Shown: piece after piece, positions 1-5,111 of the stretch
Layout: each line of letters begins with the position of its first letter
How positions within the stretch are numbered: position 1 is the stretch's first letter
NCBI GenBank assembly: GCA_937928525.1
Contig: CALFWJ010000126.1
Span: forward strand, 1-5,111
DNA length: 5,111 nt
Source of the DNA: an uncultured Alphaproteobacteria bacterium
Lineage (GTDB): Bacteria > Pseudomonadota > Alphaproteobacteria > UBA2136 > UBA6156
Direction: 5' to 3'
The notes under the pieces: model-generated
Told to the model about the DNA's origin: nothing
Seen by the model: the letters and a program-made list of their open reading frames with translations, nothing else
Databases searched by the model: none
Translations under genes and position numbers: made by a program

Positions 1-1
1 T

Positions 2-112
2 GGGGTATCGTTATACTCTATGCATGAGTTGAAAACCTTGAGTGGAAATTTAAAAAAAGAGCTAAGCTTTTGGCCGACAAAGAGCGTTGACTTGTTAAGT
101 TATTTTAAATAA
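2..112 (+). CDS. Partial 3' end of an unidentified gene (5' end outside window)
   Basis: Frame 2 is open from the window edge for 36 codons and stops with TAA at 110-112. The peptide ends in SFWPTKSVDLLSYFK and shows no motif I recognise. The other two plus-strand frames close early, with TGA stops within the first 30 bases. The stop lies at the foot of the hairpin at 111-147, which is where the end of a real gene would be expected. An open run this short can occur by chance, so the support is mainly positional. If real, the gene is convergent with the flagellar operon on the other strand and shares its terminator. No function can be given. Confidence 0.42.
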   Translation, partial: GVSLYSMHELKTLSGNLKKELSFWPTKSVDLLSYFK

Positions 113-147
113 AAAATGCCTTAAGATTTTATCTTGGGGCATTTTTT
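111..147. terminator. Bidirectional rho-independent terminator hairpin
   Basis: Bases 111-127 pair with 131-147 around a TTT loop (128-130). The 17-bp stem is continuous, with two G-U wobbles on the plus strand (121/137 and 122/136). The outer six pairs are a run of A opposite a run of T, so each strand has a GC-containing hairpin followed by a U tract. It sits 16 bases beyond the stop of the last flagellar gene (minus strand) and directly at the stop of the partial plus-strand ORF, so it can serve two converging transcripts. On the minus strand the two wobbles become A-C mismatches (TT opposite GG transcribes as CC opposite AA), so the minus-strand stem has a 2-nt internal loop and may be weaker. 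Confidence 0.82.
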
Positions 148-163
148 GTGGGCGAAATAAGGG

Positions 164-643
164 TTAGACGCTTTTGCCCATGACGGTGCGGGTGGGGCCT
201 GTGTTTTCGCTCATGCTGCCGCTGGCGCCATAGGTTTGGCTGGCGTCTCGCTTCATGACGGTATCTTTGACCATGCCGATAAAGTCGGCGCGGAGCTTGT
301 GGGCAGCGCGGAGTTTATTGAGGTTTTTGATAGCGTCTTCTTGGAAGGCTTGCATGTCGGCTTGGAAAGCATCGGCCGCGGCTTTAAGTTCGGCATCAGA
401 TTGGATGCTTTCCCGCTGTTGCTTGAGGGCGTTGATGAGACGCTCAAGGCGGAGGGAGAGTTTTTTCTTCTCGGGGAGGGCGGCCTCGAGCAGGGGGAGA
501 TTTTGCTTATTGCGGGTATTTTGCAGAGCGGCGTTTTCACCGCGCACCAAGCCTTTTATGGAGGTGAGAGTGGATTTGGCCTCGGTTAGAATTTCTAGTG
601 GCGTTTGGGGAGCCTGTTCAGGCATGTGTTGTTGCATAGTCAT
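164..643 (-). CDS. Small helical flagellar protein, FlbY/FlgN-like
   Basis: This is a 159-residue, highly charged, Ala/Lys/Gln-rich protein predicted to be mostly helical, with no signal peptide or membrane segment. Helical stretches run roughly over residues 14-45, 50-80 and 84-132. A polar Gly/Ser-rich tail (about 134-159, with QTYGASGSMS) is probably disordered. FlgN-type chaperones are small helical cytoplasmic proteins that hold hook-associated proteins before export. In Caulobacter the gene in the same position is, from memory, named flbY. The assignment rests on size, composition and position as the third gene of a flgI operon, not on a decisive motif. The ATG at 641-643 overlaps the upstream stop (TAATG), and AAGGTG (651-656 on the minus strand) lies 7 nt upstream as a ribosome-binding site. 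Long plus-strand open frames across the gene look like shadows. Confidence 0.6.
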   Translation of the reverse strand: MTMQQHMPEQAPQTPLEILTEAKSTLTSIKGLVRGENAALQNTRNKQNLPLLEAALPEKKKLSLRLERLINALKQQRESIQSDAELKAAADAFQADMQAFQEDAIKNLNKLRAAHKLRADFIGMVKDTVMKRDASQTYGASGSMSENTGPTRTVMGKSV

Positions 644-963
644 TATTGGGCACCTTCTTGTTGCTTAATAAGTTGAGCGTAGATACTATCGGCAATGCCG
701 ACAGTACCTGTTTCACTCATTTTCTCGGCGGTAATTTCATTCATGGTTGAGCGAAATACTTGTTCGCCATAACCGCCGTTAAAGGGGCTGTCGGGGTCTT
801 GTTTTGGTTGTGACAGTTCGAGCATTTGGTAGAGGAAAAAGCTCTCTACGGATTCTGCTGCTTTTTTAAAGTTTTGTTGTTGATCGGTTAATTGTTCAGC
901 TGGCTTTGCTGTTTGCTGTTGTTGGTACAACGTTGCTTTGGGGATTGTGCTTGAAATATCCAT
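643..963 (-). CDS. Rod-binding protein, FlgJ N-terminal domain only (CheL type)
   Basis: This 106-residue protein matches the rod-binding domain that forms the N-terminal half of enterobacterial FlgJ. That domain caps and scaffolds the flagellar rod as it grows in the periplasm. The domain spans about residues 33-101. The recognisable core is ESFFLYQMLEL, then a short Asp/Pro/Gly linker, then YGEQVFRSTMNEITAEKM and GTVGIADSIYAQLIKQQ. The N-terminal 32 residues are Gln-rich and probably flexible. The C-terminal glucosaminidase domain of gamma-proteobacterial FlgJ is absent, so a separate muramidase would have to open the peptidoglycan. Single-domain forms are usual in alphaproteobacteria, where they are often annotated CheL. 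The start ATG (961-963) overlaps the flgI TAA by one base, and GGTGG lies 7 nt upstream. The stop overlaps the next start in the same way, suggesting coupled translation of all three genes. Confidence 0.85.
   Translation of the reverse strand: MDISSTIPKATLYQQQQTAKPAEQLTDQQQNFKKAAESVESFFLYQMLELSQPKQDPDSPFNGGYGEQVFRSTMNEITAEKMSETGTVGIADSIYAQLIKQQEGAQ
651..656 (-). promoter_or_regulatory. Ribosome-binding site of the FlbY/FlgN-like gene
   Basis: The minus strand reads AAGGTG, then CCCAATA, then ATG. This is a good Shine-Dalgarno core with a 7-nt spacer, inside the end of the upstream gene. It supports the start at 643 over the in-frame ATGs at codons 3 and 7. Confidence 0.6.
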
Positions 964-2096
964 TACAGTACCACCAATTCTGCTTGAATAGCGCCTGCTG
1001 CTTTGATGTTTTGGAGGATACTAATAATGTCGCGTGGTTGAATGCCAAGCGCATTAAGACCTTGGATGAGGCTTGAAAGCGATGTGCCGCCAACAATTTT
1101 AAATTTACCGTGATTAGGGTCGCTGTTGGTTGATACATCAATGCGGCTGCTTGGCACGGCAACTGTCTCGCCCGCTACATTAAAGCTGAAGGGTTGGCTG
1201 ACTTGAGTTTCTTCGCTGATGTTAATGGTGAGGTTCGCGTGCGAGATGGCTACGTCTGCGATTTTGACATCTTCACCCATAACGATTGTGCCCGTTTTTT
1301 CGTCGATGATAACGCGAGCGTTGGTTGCTGGCGTTACTTTTAGGTTTTGAATGCGGTTAATGGCGCTAACGAGTTGGGGATTATTTTCGTGGAAGGCAAT
1401 GTCGATGGTGCCAAGGTCGGTGGCGCGGGCGGTAATGCCTTTAATGCTGCCGTTGATGGCGCGTTGCATGCGGTCGGCGGTTGTGAAGTCTGGTTCGCGG
1501 AGGATAAGGCGGAGGCTTGTGCCGAGGTCGGCGAGTTCGAAGCCTGTTTCTTGCTCTACGGTTGCGCCATTAGCGATACGGCCGACGGTTGTGTGGTTTT
1601 CTGTGATTGTACTGCCGTCTGCGCCTGTAGCGGTGAATCCACCTACAACAATGGCGCCTTGAGCTACGGCGTAAGTTTTACCATCAGCACCTACTAGCGG
1701 TGTTGCGAGGAGCATACCGCCCTTTAAGCTTTCTGAATCGCCGAGGCTGCTGATGGTGATGTCTAGCTTGCTCCCTTGGCGAGCGAGTGAGGCCATGTTA
1801 GCGGTGACCATAACGGCTGCAATGTTGTCTGGGTTTACATCGTCGGCGTTGGTGCGGCTGTTTACACCGAGGCGGTCAAGCATGTTCACCAATGTTTGAC
1901 GGGTGAAGGGGATAGAGTCGACACTGTCGCCAGTGCCAGCAAGGCCGACAATAAGGCCGTAGCCAATGAGCATGTTGGAGCGCATGCCTTCGAAGTCGGC
2001 GATGTCTTTAATTTTTGCGGCGGGAACGGCTGCTTGTAAAGGAACACTACCAAGGGTGAGCGCTAAGCTAAGCAGTGTTGTAATGAGTACTTTCAT
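963..2096 (-). CDS. flgI: Flagellar P-ring protein FlgI
   Basis: FlgI assembles in the periplasm into the P ring, the bushing around the flagellar rod in the peptidoglycan layer. At 377 residues this protein is full length for the family. Residues 1-22 form a Sec signal peptide: Lys2, a hydrophobic Leu/Thr-rich core, and a likely cut after LQA before AVPAAK. Family landmarks follow in order: IKDIADFEGMRSN (29-41), GYGLIVGLAGTGDS (45-58), PFTRQTLVNMLDRLGV (63-78), AAVMVTANM and RQGSKLDI (93-113), YAVAQGAIVVGG (142-153), RVIIDEKTGTIVMGEDVKI (261-279), VSQPFSF (299-305), and the C-terminal LIQGLNALGIQPRDIISILQ (343-362) with AGAIQAELVVL at the end. There is no cysteine, so it cannot form the intramolecular disulfide described for E. 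coli FlgI. It is the first gene of its operon; flgH and flgA are not beside it. The upstream neighbour miaA is divergent. The start is fixed by the signal peptide, and no strong Shine-Dalgarno is visible. Confidence 0.97.
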   Translation of the reverse strand: MKVLITTLLSLALTLGSVPLQAAVPAAKIKDIADFEGMRSNMLIGYGLIVGLAGTGDSVDSIPFTRQTLVNMLDRLGVNSRTNADDVNPDNIAAVMVTANMASLARQGSKLDITISSLGDSESLKGGMLLATPLVGADGKTYAVAQGAIVVGGFTATGADGSTITENHTTVGRIANGATVEQETGFELADLGTSLRLILREPDFTTADRMQRAINGSIKGITARATDLGTIDIAFHENNPQLVSAINRIQNLKVTPATNARVIIDEKTGTIVMGEDVKIADVAISHANLTINISEETQVSQPFSFNVAGETVAVPSSRIDVSTNSDPNHGKFKIVGGTSLSSLIQGLNALGIQPRDIISILQNIKAAGAIQAELVVL

Positions 2097-2111
2097 GTGT
2101 TTTCTATCATC

Positions 2112-2138
2112 TTGATTTAAATTTCTAGTAGATTTAAT
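2112..2138 (+). promoter_or_regulatory. Weak candidate sigma-70 promoter for miaA
   Basis: TTGATT (2112-2117) and TTTAAT (2133-2138) resemble -35 and -10 boxes, but the 15-bp spacer is short of the preferred 17. The stretch is AT-rich, so chance matches are easy. If real, transcription would start near 2145 with a leader of about 14 nt, and the -10 box would abut the -12 element of the divergent sigma-54-like site. This is a suggestion only. Confidence 0.25.
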
Positions 2139-2153
2139 GCATCTGCTATGCCA
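2138..2153 (-). promoter_or_regulatory. Candidate sigma-54 (-24/-12) promoter of the flgI operon
   Basis: Read on the minus strand, 2153-2138 is TGGCATAGCAGATGCA. It fits the RpoN pattern TGGCACG-N4-TTGCW with the invariant GG (2152-2151) and GC (2140-2139) exactly ten bases apart. It keeps TGGCA and TGCA and differs at three less strict positions. Taking the C at 2139 as -12 puts the transcription start near 2127, about 31 nt before the flgI ATG. Sigma-54 control of middle flagellar genes is established in Caulobacter and other flagellated proteobacteria, which adds context. The enhancer site for an activator such as FlbD is not identified here. Confidence 0.6.
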
Positions 2154-2158
2154 AAACT

Positions 2159-3100
2159 ATGGTTATGCAGCCTAAAAAATTAGCAATGTGTGTTTTTGGT
2201 CCGACCGCGAGCGGTAAAACGGGATTGGGGATTGAATTGGCCAAGACTTATAATGGTGTGATTATTAATGCGGATTCGCGCCAGATTTATAAAAAAATTG
2301 ATATTATTTCGGCGATGCCAAGTGCGGCTGAATTTGCGACAGCGGAGCATAAGTTGTTTCAGGTTTTGGCGCCTGATGTGCGCTATAGTGTGGGGCAGTA
2401 TGTGACAGATGCTTTAGCGGCGGCTGAGGCTGTTTGGATAGAAAATAAAATACCAATTTTTGTAGGTGGTACAGGGCTTTACTTAAAGAACCTCATTGAA
2501 GGAATTAATGTTGTTCCTGACGTGGCACCAGAGATTGAAGCGGCACTTATGGATGAAATTAAAGCGAACGGGAGTACGGTTATTCATGCAAAACTGGCGG
2601 CGGTAGATGGTGCTTCTGCCGCGCGAATTGAGGTGAATGATCCACAGCGAATTGTGCGGGCTTTGGGTGTGTTTTTATCGACTGGAAAAACGTTAACGGT
2701 TTGGCAAAATGTACCGCGTGCGGGAGGATTGCTGAATATGGATGTGGATGTTGTGCGGGTGGGTATTCTGCCTGAACGGGCGATTTTGCATGGGCGTATT
2801 AAAGAGCGCTTAGGCATTATGCAAAAAGAGGGTGTTGAGGCAGAGATTAGAGCTTTATATGAGGCAGGGTTGAGTGAAAATTTGCCTGCGCTGACGGGGC
2901 TTGGTGTGGCAGAGCTTTATGCTTATTTTCGCGGAGAAATGAGTTTAGAAGAGGCGCTTCAGGCCACACTGGTGGCGACGCGTCAATACGCTAAGCGGCA
3001 ATGCACGTGGGTTAAAAATAGTTATGGTGCTGATATTCTGGTGGAAAATGCAGCGGATGCGTTGCCGCAAGTTGAAAATTGGGTTAAAAATAAGCCTTAA
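2159..3100 (+). CDS. miaA: tRNA dimethylallyltransferase MiaA
   Basis: MiaA transfers a dimethylallyl group to N6 of A37 in tRNAs reading UNN codons, giving i6A (later ms2i6A) and stabilising codon-anticodon pairing. The 313 residues match the usual length. Visible landmarks are the P-loop GPTASGKT (14-21), INADSRQIYK (36-45) with the catalytic-site Asp39/Ser40 pair, the alphaproteobacterial-style ISAMPS (50-55) in place of GTAKPS, IPIFVGGTGLYLKNLIEG (98-115), NDPQRIVRALGV (160-171), and the C-terminal ATRQYAKRQCTWVKN (273-287). The start is uncertain: ATGs at 2159, 2165 and 2186 are in frame and none has a clear Shine-Dalgarno. The first is used because it is longest, and the second is equally plausible. 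It is probably the first gene of an operon, with glyQS starting 30 nt after its stop, and it diverges from flgI across 62 bp. Confidence 0.96.
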   Translation: MVMQPKKLAMCVFGPTASGKTGLGIELAKTYNGVIINADSRQIYKKIDIISAMPSAAEFATAEHKLFQVLAPDVRYSVGQYVTDALAAAEAVWIENKIPIFVGGTGLYLKNLIEGINVVPDVAPEIEAALMDEIKANGSTVIHAKLAAVDGASAARIEVNDPQRIVRALGVFLSTGKTLTVWQNVPRAGGLLNMDVDVVRVGILPERAILHGRIKERLGIMQKEGVEAEIRALYEAGLSENLPALTGLGVAELYAYFRGEMSLEEALQATLVATRQYAKRQCTWVKNSYGADILVENAADALPQVENWVKNKP

Positions 3101-3130
3101 TTAAGGAATAAGAATTTAGAAAGTTTTTTC

Positions 3131-4495
3131 ATGCCTGCAAAGTCTATGGATGATTTGGTATCGCTGTGTAAGCGTAGAGGGTTTATTTTTCAGAGCGCGG
3201 ATATTTATGGCGGTATGAAGGGCTTGTACGACTTTGGCCCGTTGGGTGTGGAGCTTAAAAACAACATTAAAGCCGCATGGTGGCAGAGCATGGTGTATGG
3301 CCGTGATGATGTTGAAGGATTGGATTCGGCGATTATTGGCCCTGAGAAATTATTCCAGCAATCTGGTCACACCGATACTTTTAATGACCCATTGGTGGAA
3401 TGCAAAAAATGTAATGCACGTATGCGGGCCGATAAAATGAAAGACCCCACAAAGTGCGATGAGTGCGGAAGTACTGAATTGAGCGAGCCGCGGGCATTTA
3501 ACATGATGTTTGGGGTTCAATATGGCCCAACCGCTGGCGAAAATAATGCGTACTTGCGACCCGAAACGGCGCAGCAGATTTTTGCGAACTTTAAAAACGT
3601 GTTGGATAGTACCGGACGGCGGCCACCATTTGGGATTGCGCAGATTGGGAAAGCCTACCGCAATGAAATTATTGCGCGGAACTTTATTTTTAGAGTGCGT
3701 GAGCTTGAGCAAATGGAACTAGAGTTTTTTGTGCCCGCAGGTGACGATGAAACGTGGCAGGATTATTGGCTAGAAGAGCGCTTGAAATGGTGGGAAGCAC
3801 AGGGTGTGCCGCGCAGTAAAATTCATGTTTTGGATGTTGAGCCAGGCGATTTGGCGCATTATGCTAAGCGAACTTATGACCTTGAGTATGAATTCCCGCA
3901 TGGCATTGAAGAGCTTGAAGGCGTTGCTAACCGTACTGATTATGACTTAGGGAACCACACCAAGCATCAGGCCGATATGGATATTACGGCGGATGTACAT
4001 GAAAACACGACGTCGAATGCACGATTGGCGGTGCAGAATGTGAACACGCAGAAATGGGAGGTTCCGTTTGTGATTGAGCCTTCTGCTGGGGTTGAACGGG
4101 CGTTTTTGGCTGTGTTGAACGAGGCTTATACTGAGGAAGATTTAGGCGAGGGCAAACAGCGCACGGTGTTGAAATTCAAGCCGCATTTATCGCCTTTAAA
4201 GGCTGCGGTTATTCCGTTGGCGAAAAATAAACCTGAATTGGTAGTGAAGGCCAAAGAGATTAAAAATAGCCTGCAAAAGCTCGGTTTGGGGCGGATTTTG
4301 TTTGAGAATACGGGGAATGTGGGTAAGGCGTATCGGCGTCATGATGAGGTGGGGACGCCGTTGTGCATCACGGTTGATTTTGAAACGCTGGAAGATGATA
4401 CCGTGACCATACGGAACCGCGACACGATGGAACAAGAGCGTGTGGCTGTAGCTGATTTGGTAACTTATGTGCAGGGTTTTTATGCCCAAGGTTAA
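3131..4495 (+). CDS. glyQS: Glycyl-tRNA synthetase, single-chain (alpha2) type
   Basis: This cytoplasmic class II synthetase charges tRNA-Gly with glycine using ATP. At 454 residues in one chain it is the homodimeric type, not the alpha2beta2 GlyQ/GlyS pair. The N-terminal region holds CKRRGFIFQSADIYGG (13-28) and YDFGPLGVELKNNIK (33-47, motif 1 region). A zinc-knuckle insertion has Cys91/Cys94 and Cys109/Cys112. YLRPETAQQIF (141-151) and QIGKAYRNEIIARNFIFRVR (171-190) form the motif 2 active site, followed by ELEQMELEFF. VANRTDYDL (265-273) is also a family signature. Motif 3 is PSAGVERAFLAVL (317-329). The C-terminal anticodon-binding domain runs from about 355 (LKAAVIPL) to 450, with GNVGKAYRRHDEVGTP (395-410). 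The start matches the family N terminus (PAKSMDDLVSLCKRRGF). The Shine-Dalgarno is weak (AGAAAG near 3118-3123). It lies 30 nt after miaA, and its end overlaps the next gene. Confidence 0.97.
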   Translation: MPAKSMDDLVSLCKRRGFIFQSADIYGGMKGLYDFGPLGVELKNNIKAAWWQSMVYGRDDVEGLDSAIIGPEKLFQQSGHTDTFNDPLVECKKCNARMRADKMKDPTKCDECGSTELSEPRAFNMMFGVQYGPTAGENNAYLRPETAQQIFANFKNVLDSTGRRPPFGIAQIGKAYRNEIIARNFIFRVRELEQMELEFFVPAGDDETWQDYWLEERLKWWEAQGVPRSKIHVLDVEPGDLAHYAKRTYDLEYEFPHGIEELEGVANRTDYDLGNHTKHQADMDITADVHENTTSNARLAVQNVNTQKWEVPFVIEPSAGVERAFLAVLNEAYTEEDLGEGKQRTVLKFKPHLSPLKAAVIPLAKNKPELVVKAKEIKNSLQKLGLGRILFENTGNVGKAYRRHDEVGTPLCITVDFETLEDDTVTIRNRDTMEQERVAVADLVTYVQGFYAQG

Positions 4496-5111
4496 CTCTA
4501 AAGTTGCACTAGTCACGGGAGCTTCTGGCTTGGTGGGGCAGGCGTTGGTGCCTGCGCTTACTGCTGCCGGTTATACCGTCCGCACTTTGGTGCGGGATAA
4601 GGCTTTGGTAGATGGTGATGCGTATTTTTGGCAGCCTGACGTGGGTGAGATTGATATTGCGGCGCTTGAAGGTGCTGATGTTGTTTTCCATTTAGCAGGT
4701 GCGGGGGTTGCGGATAAGCGCTGGACTTCTAGCCGGATGGCGTATTTGTTGGCGAATCGTTCTGGTTCTGCGGCGACGTTATTTAAGGCTTTGGGAGAAG
4801 TTAAGCAAAAGCCCAGCGCTGTGGTGGTGGCGAGCGCTGTGGGGTTTTATGGAATTGATGCAGATATTGCGGATGAAAGAATGCCGCGCGGTGATGGTTT
4901 TGCGGGGGATGTGTGTGCGGCGATTGAGGAGAGCTTCCCTGAAAATGAGTTTAGCCGTACAATACATGCGCGATTGGGAGTGGTTCTTGGCGGTGGTGGC
5001 GCGTTAGCGAAGATGTTACCAGCGTTTAAATTAGGGTTGGGTGGCCGTTTGGGGAGCGGTACGCAGCCGTTTGCTTGGGTGCATATCAACGATGTGGTGC
5101 GCGGTTTGATG
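4482..5111 (+). CDS. TIGR01777/YfcH-type NAD(P)-dependent epimerase-like protein (3' truncated by window)
   Basis: The ATG at 4482 opens a frame that stays open for 210 codons to the window end; the family is usually about 300 residues, so roughly a third is missing. It is an extended short-chain dehydrogenase. A Rossmann nucleotide-binding motif TGASGLVG is at residues 12-19. FHLAGAGVADKRW (69-81), VVASAVGFYG (115-124, with Tyr123 in the usual SASAVGYYG position), GVVLGGGGALAKMLPAFKLG (166-185), GSGTQPFAWVHINDV (191-205) are the family signatures. The physiological substrate of this family (E. coli YfcH, plant SulA-like relatives) is not established, so the fold and cofactor class are secure but the reaction is not. 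The start overlaps the last 14 nt of glyQS in a different frame, suggesting co-transcription and translational coupling. The stretch between the VC (144-145) and GVVLG motifs is somewhat short for the family. Confidence 0.92.
   Translation, partial: MPKVNSKVALVTGASGLVGQALVPALTAAGYTVRTLVRDKALVDGDAYFWQPDVGEIDIAALEGADVVFHLAGAGVADKRWTSSRMAYLLANRSGSAATLFKALGEVKQKPSAVVVASAVGFYGIDADIADERMPRGDGFAGDVCAAIEESFPENEFSRTIHARLGVVLGGGGALAKMLPAFKLGLGGRLGSGTQPFAWVHINDVVRGLM

Noticed and set aside
236..668. Two long plus-strand open frames (117 and 137 codons) opposite the FlbY/FlgN-like gene
   Set aside because: Their peptides are repetitive in composition (Leu/Gly/Glu or Ser/Arg/Leu-rich) with no domain, and they lie fully antisense to a gene with good start signals and operon context. 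They are codon-bias shadows.
1347..1697. Plus-strand open frames of 103-116 codons inside flgI
   Set aside because: They are antisense to conserved FlgI coding sequence, with Ala/Gly/Val-rich or Arg/Ser-rich peptides typical of shadow frames.
3095..3106. 12-bp perfect palindrome CCTTAATTAAGG at the end of miaA
   Set aside because: It is AT-rich, has no loop and no following T run, and spans the miaA stop codon. It is too short for a terminator, and a single copy gives no evidence of an operator.
3350..3712. Minus-strand 120-codon open frame inside glyQS
   Set aside because: It lies opposite the zinc site and motif 2 of a strongly conserved synthetase, with no recognisable domain.
4699..5007. 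102-codon plus-strand frame overlapping the epimerase-like gene
   Set aside because: It is Arg/Trp/Leu-rich with no motif. The frame starting at 4482 carries clear family signatures over the same bases.
1..5111. Mobile element, CRISPR array, tRNA/rRNA gene, toxin-antitoxin or phage-defence module
   Set aside because: No spaced direct repeats, terminal inverted repeats, transposase motifs or tRNA cloverleaf were seen by eye, and almost the whole window is accounted for by conserved housekeeping and flagellar genes.

Overview
The window looks like ordinary chromosome from a flagellated Gram-negative bacterium, most likely an alphaproteobacterium of moderate GC. Three observations point there: the gene order flgI, a short FlgJ/CheL-type rod-binding protein, then a small FlbY/FlgN-like helical protein, which from memory resembles the Caulobacter flgI-cheL-flbY cluster; an alphaproteobacterial-looking MiaA; and a sigma-54-like -24/-12 sequence in front of flgI. 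No 16S or other decisive marker is present, so the taxonomic call is inference.

Layout. Bases 2-112 (+) are the probable 3' tail of an unidentified gene, ending at a near-perfect 17-bp hairpin (111-147) that is flanked by A and T runs and could terminate transcription from both sides. Bases 164-2096 (-) hold a compact flagellar operon, flgI -> cheL/flgJ-N -> flbY/flgN-like, whose two junctions are both 1-nt TAATG stop/start overlaps. A 62-bp divergent spacer (2097-2158) carries a sigma-54-like promoter for flgI. Bases 2159-5111 (+) hold a second operon: miaA (tRNA A37 dimethylallyltransferase), a single-chain glycyl-tRNA synthetase (glyQS), and the first 210 codons of a TIGR01777/YfcH-type NAD(P)-dependent sugar-epimerase-like protein, whose start overlaps the end of glyQS by 14 nt and which runs off the window.

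How they work together. The minus-strand genes serve periplasmic P-ring and rod assembly and probably export-chaperone work for the flagellum. The plus-strand genes serve tRNA modification and charging, with an oxidoreductase-like gene co-transcribed. I found no mobile element, CRISPR array, RNA gene or obvious new defence or biosynthetic system. The points most worth checking are the sigma-54-like promoter so close to miaA, the single-chain GlyRS in an apparent alphaproteobacterium, and a tiny ORF overlapping the miaA start that has three consecutive UNN codons.
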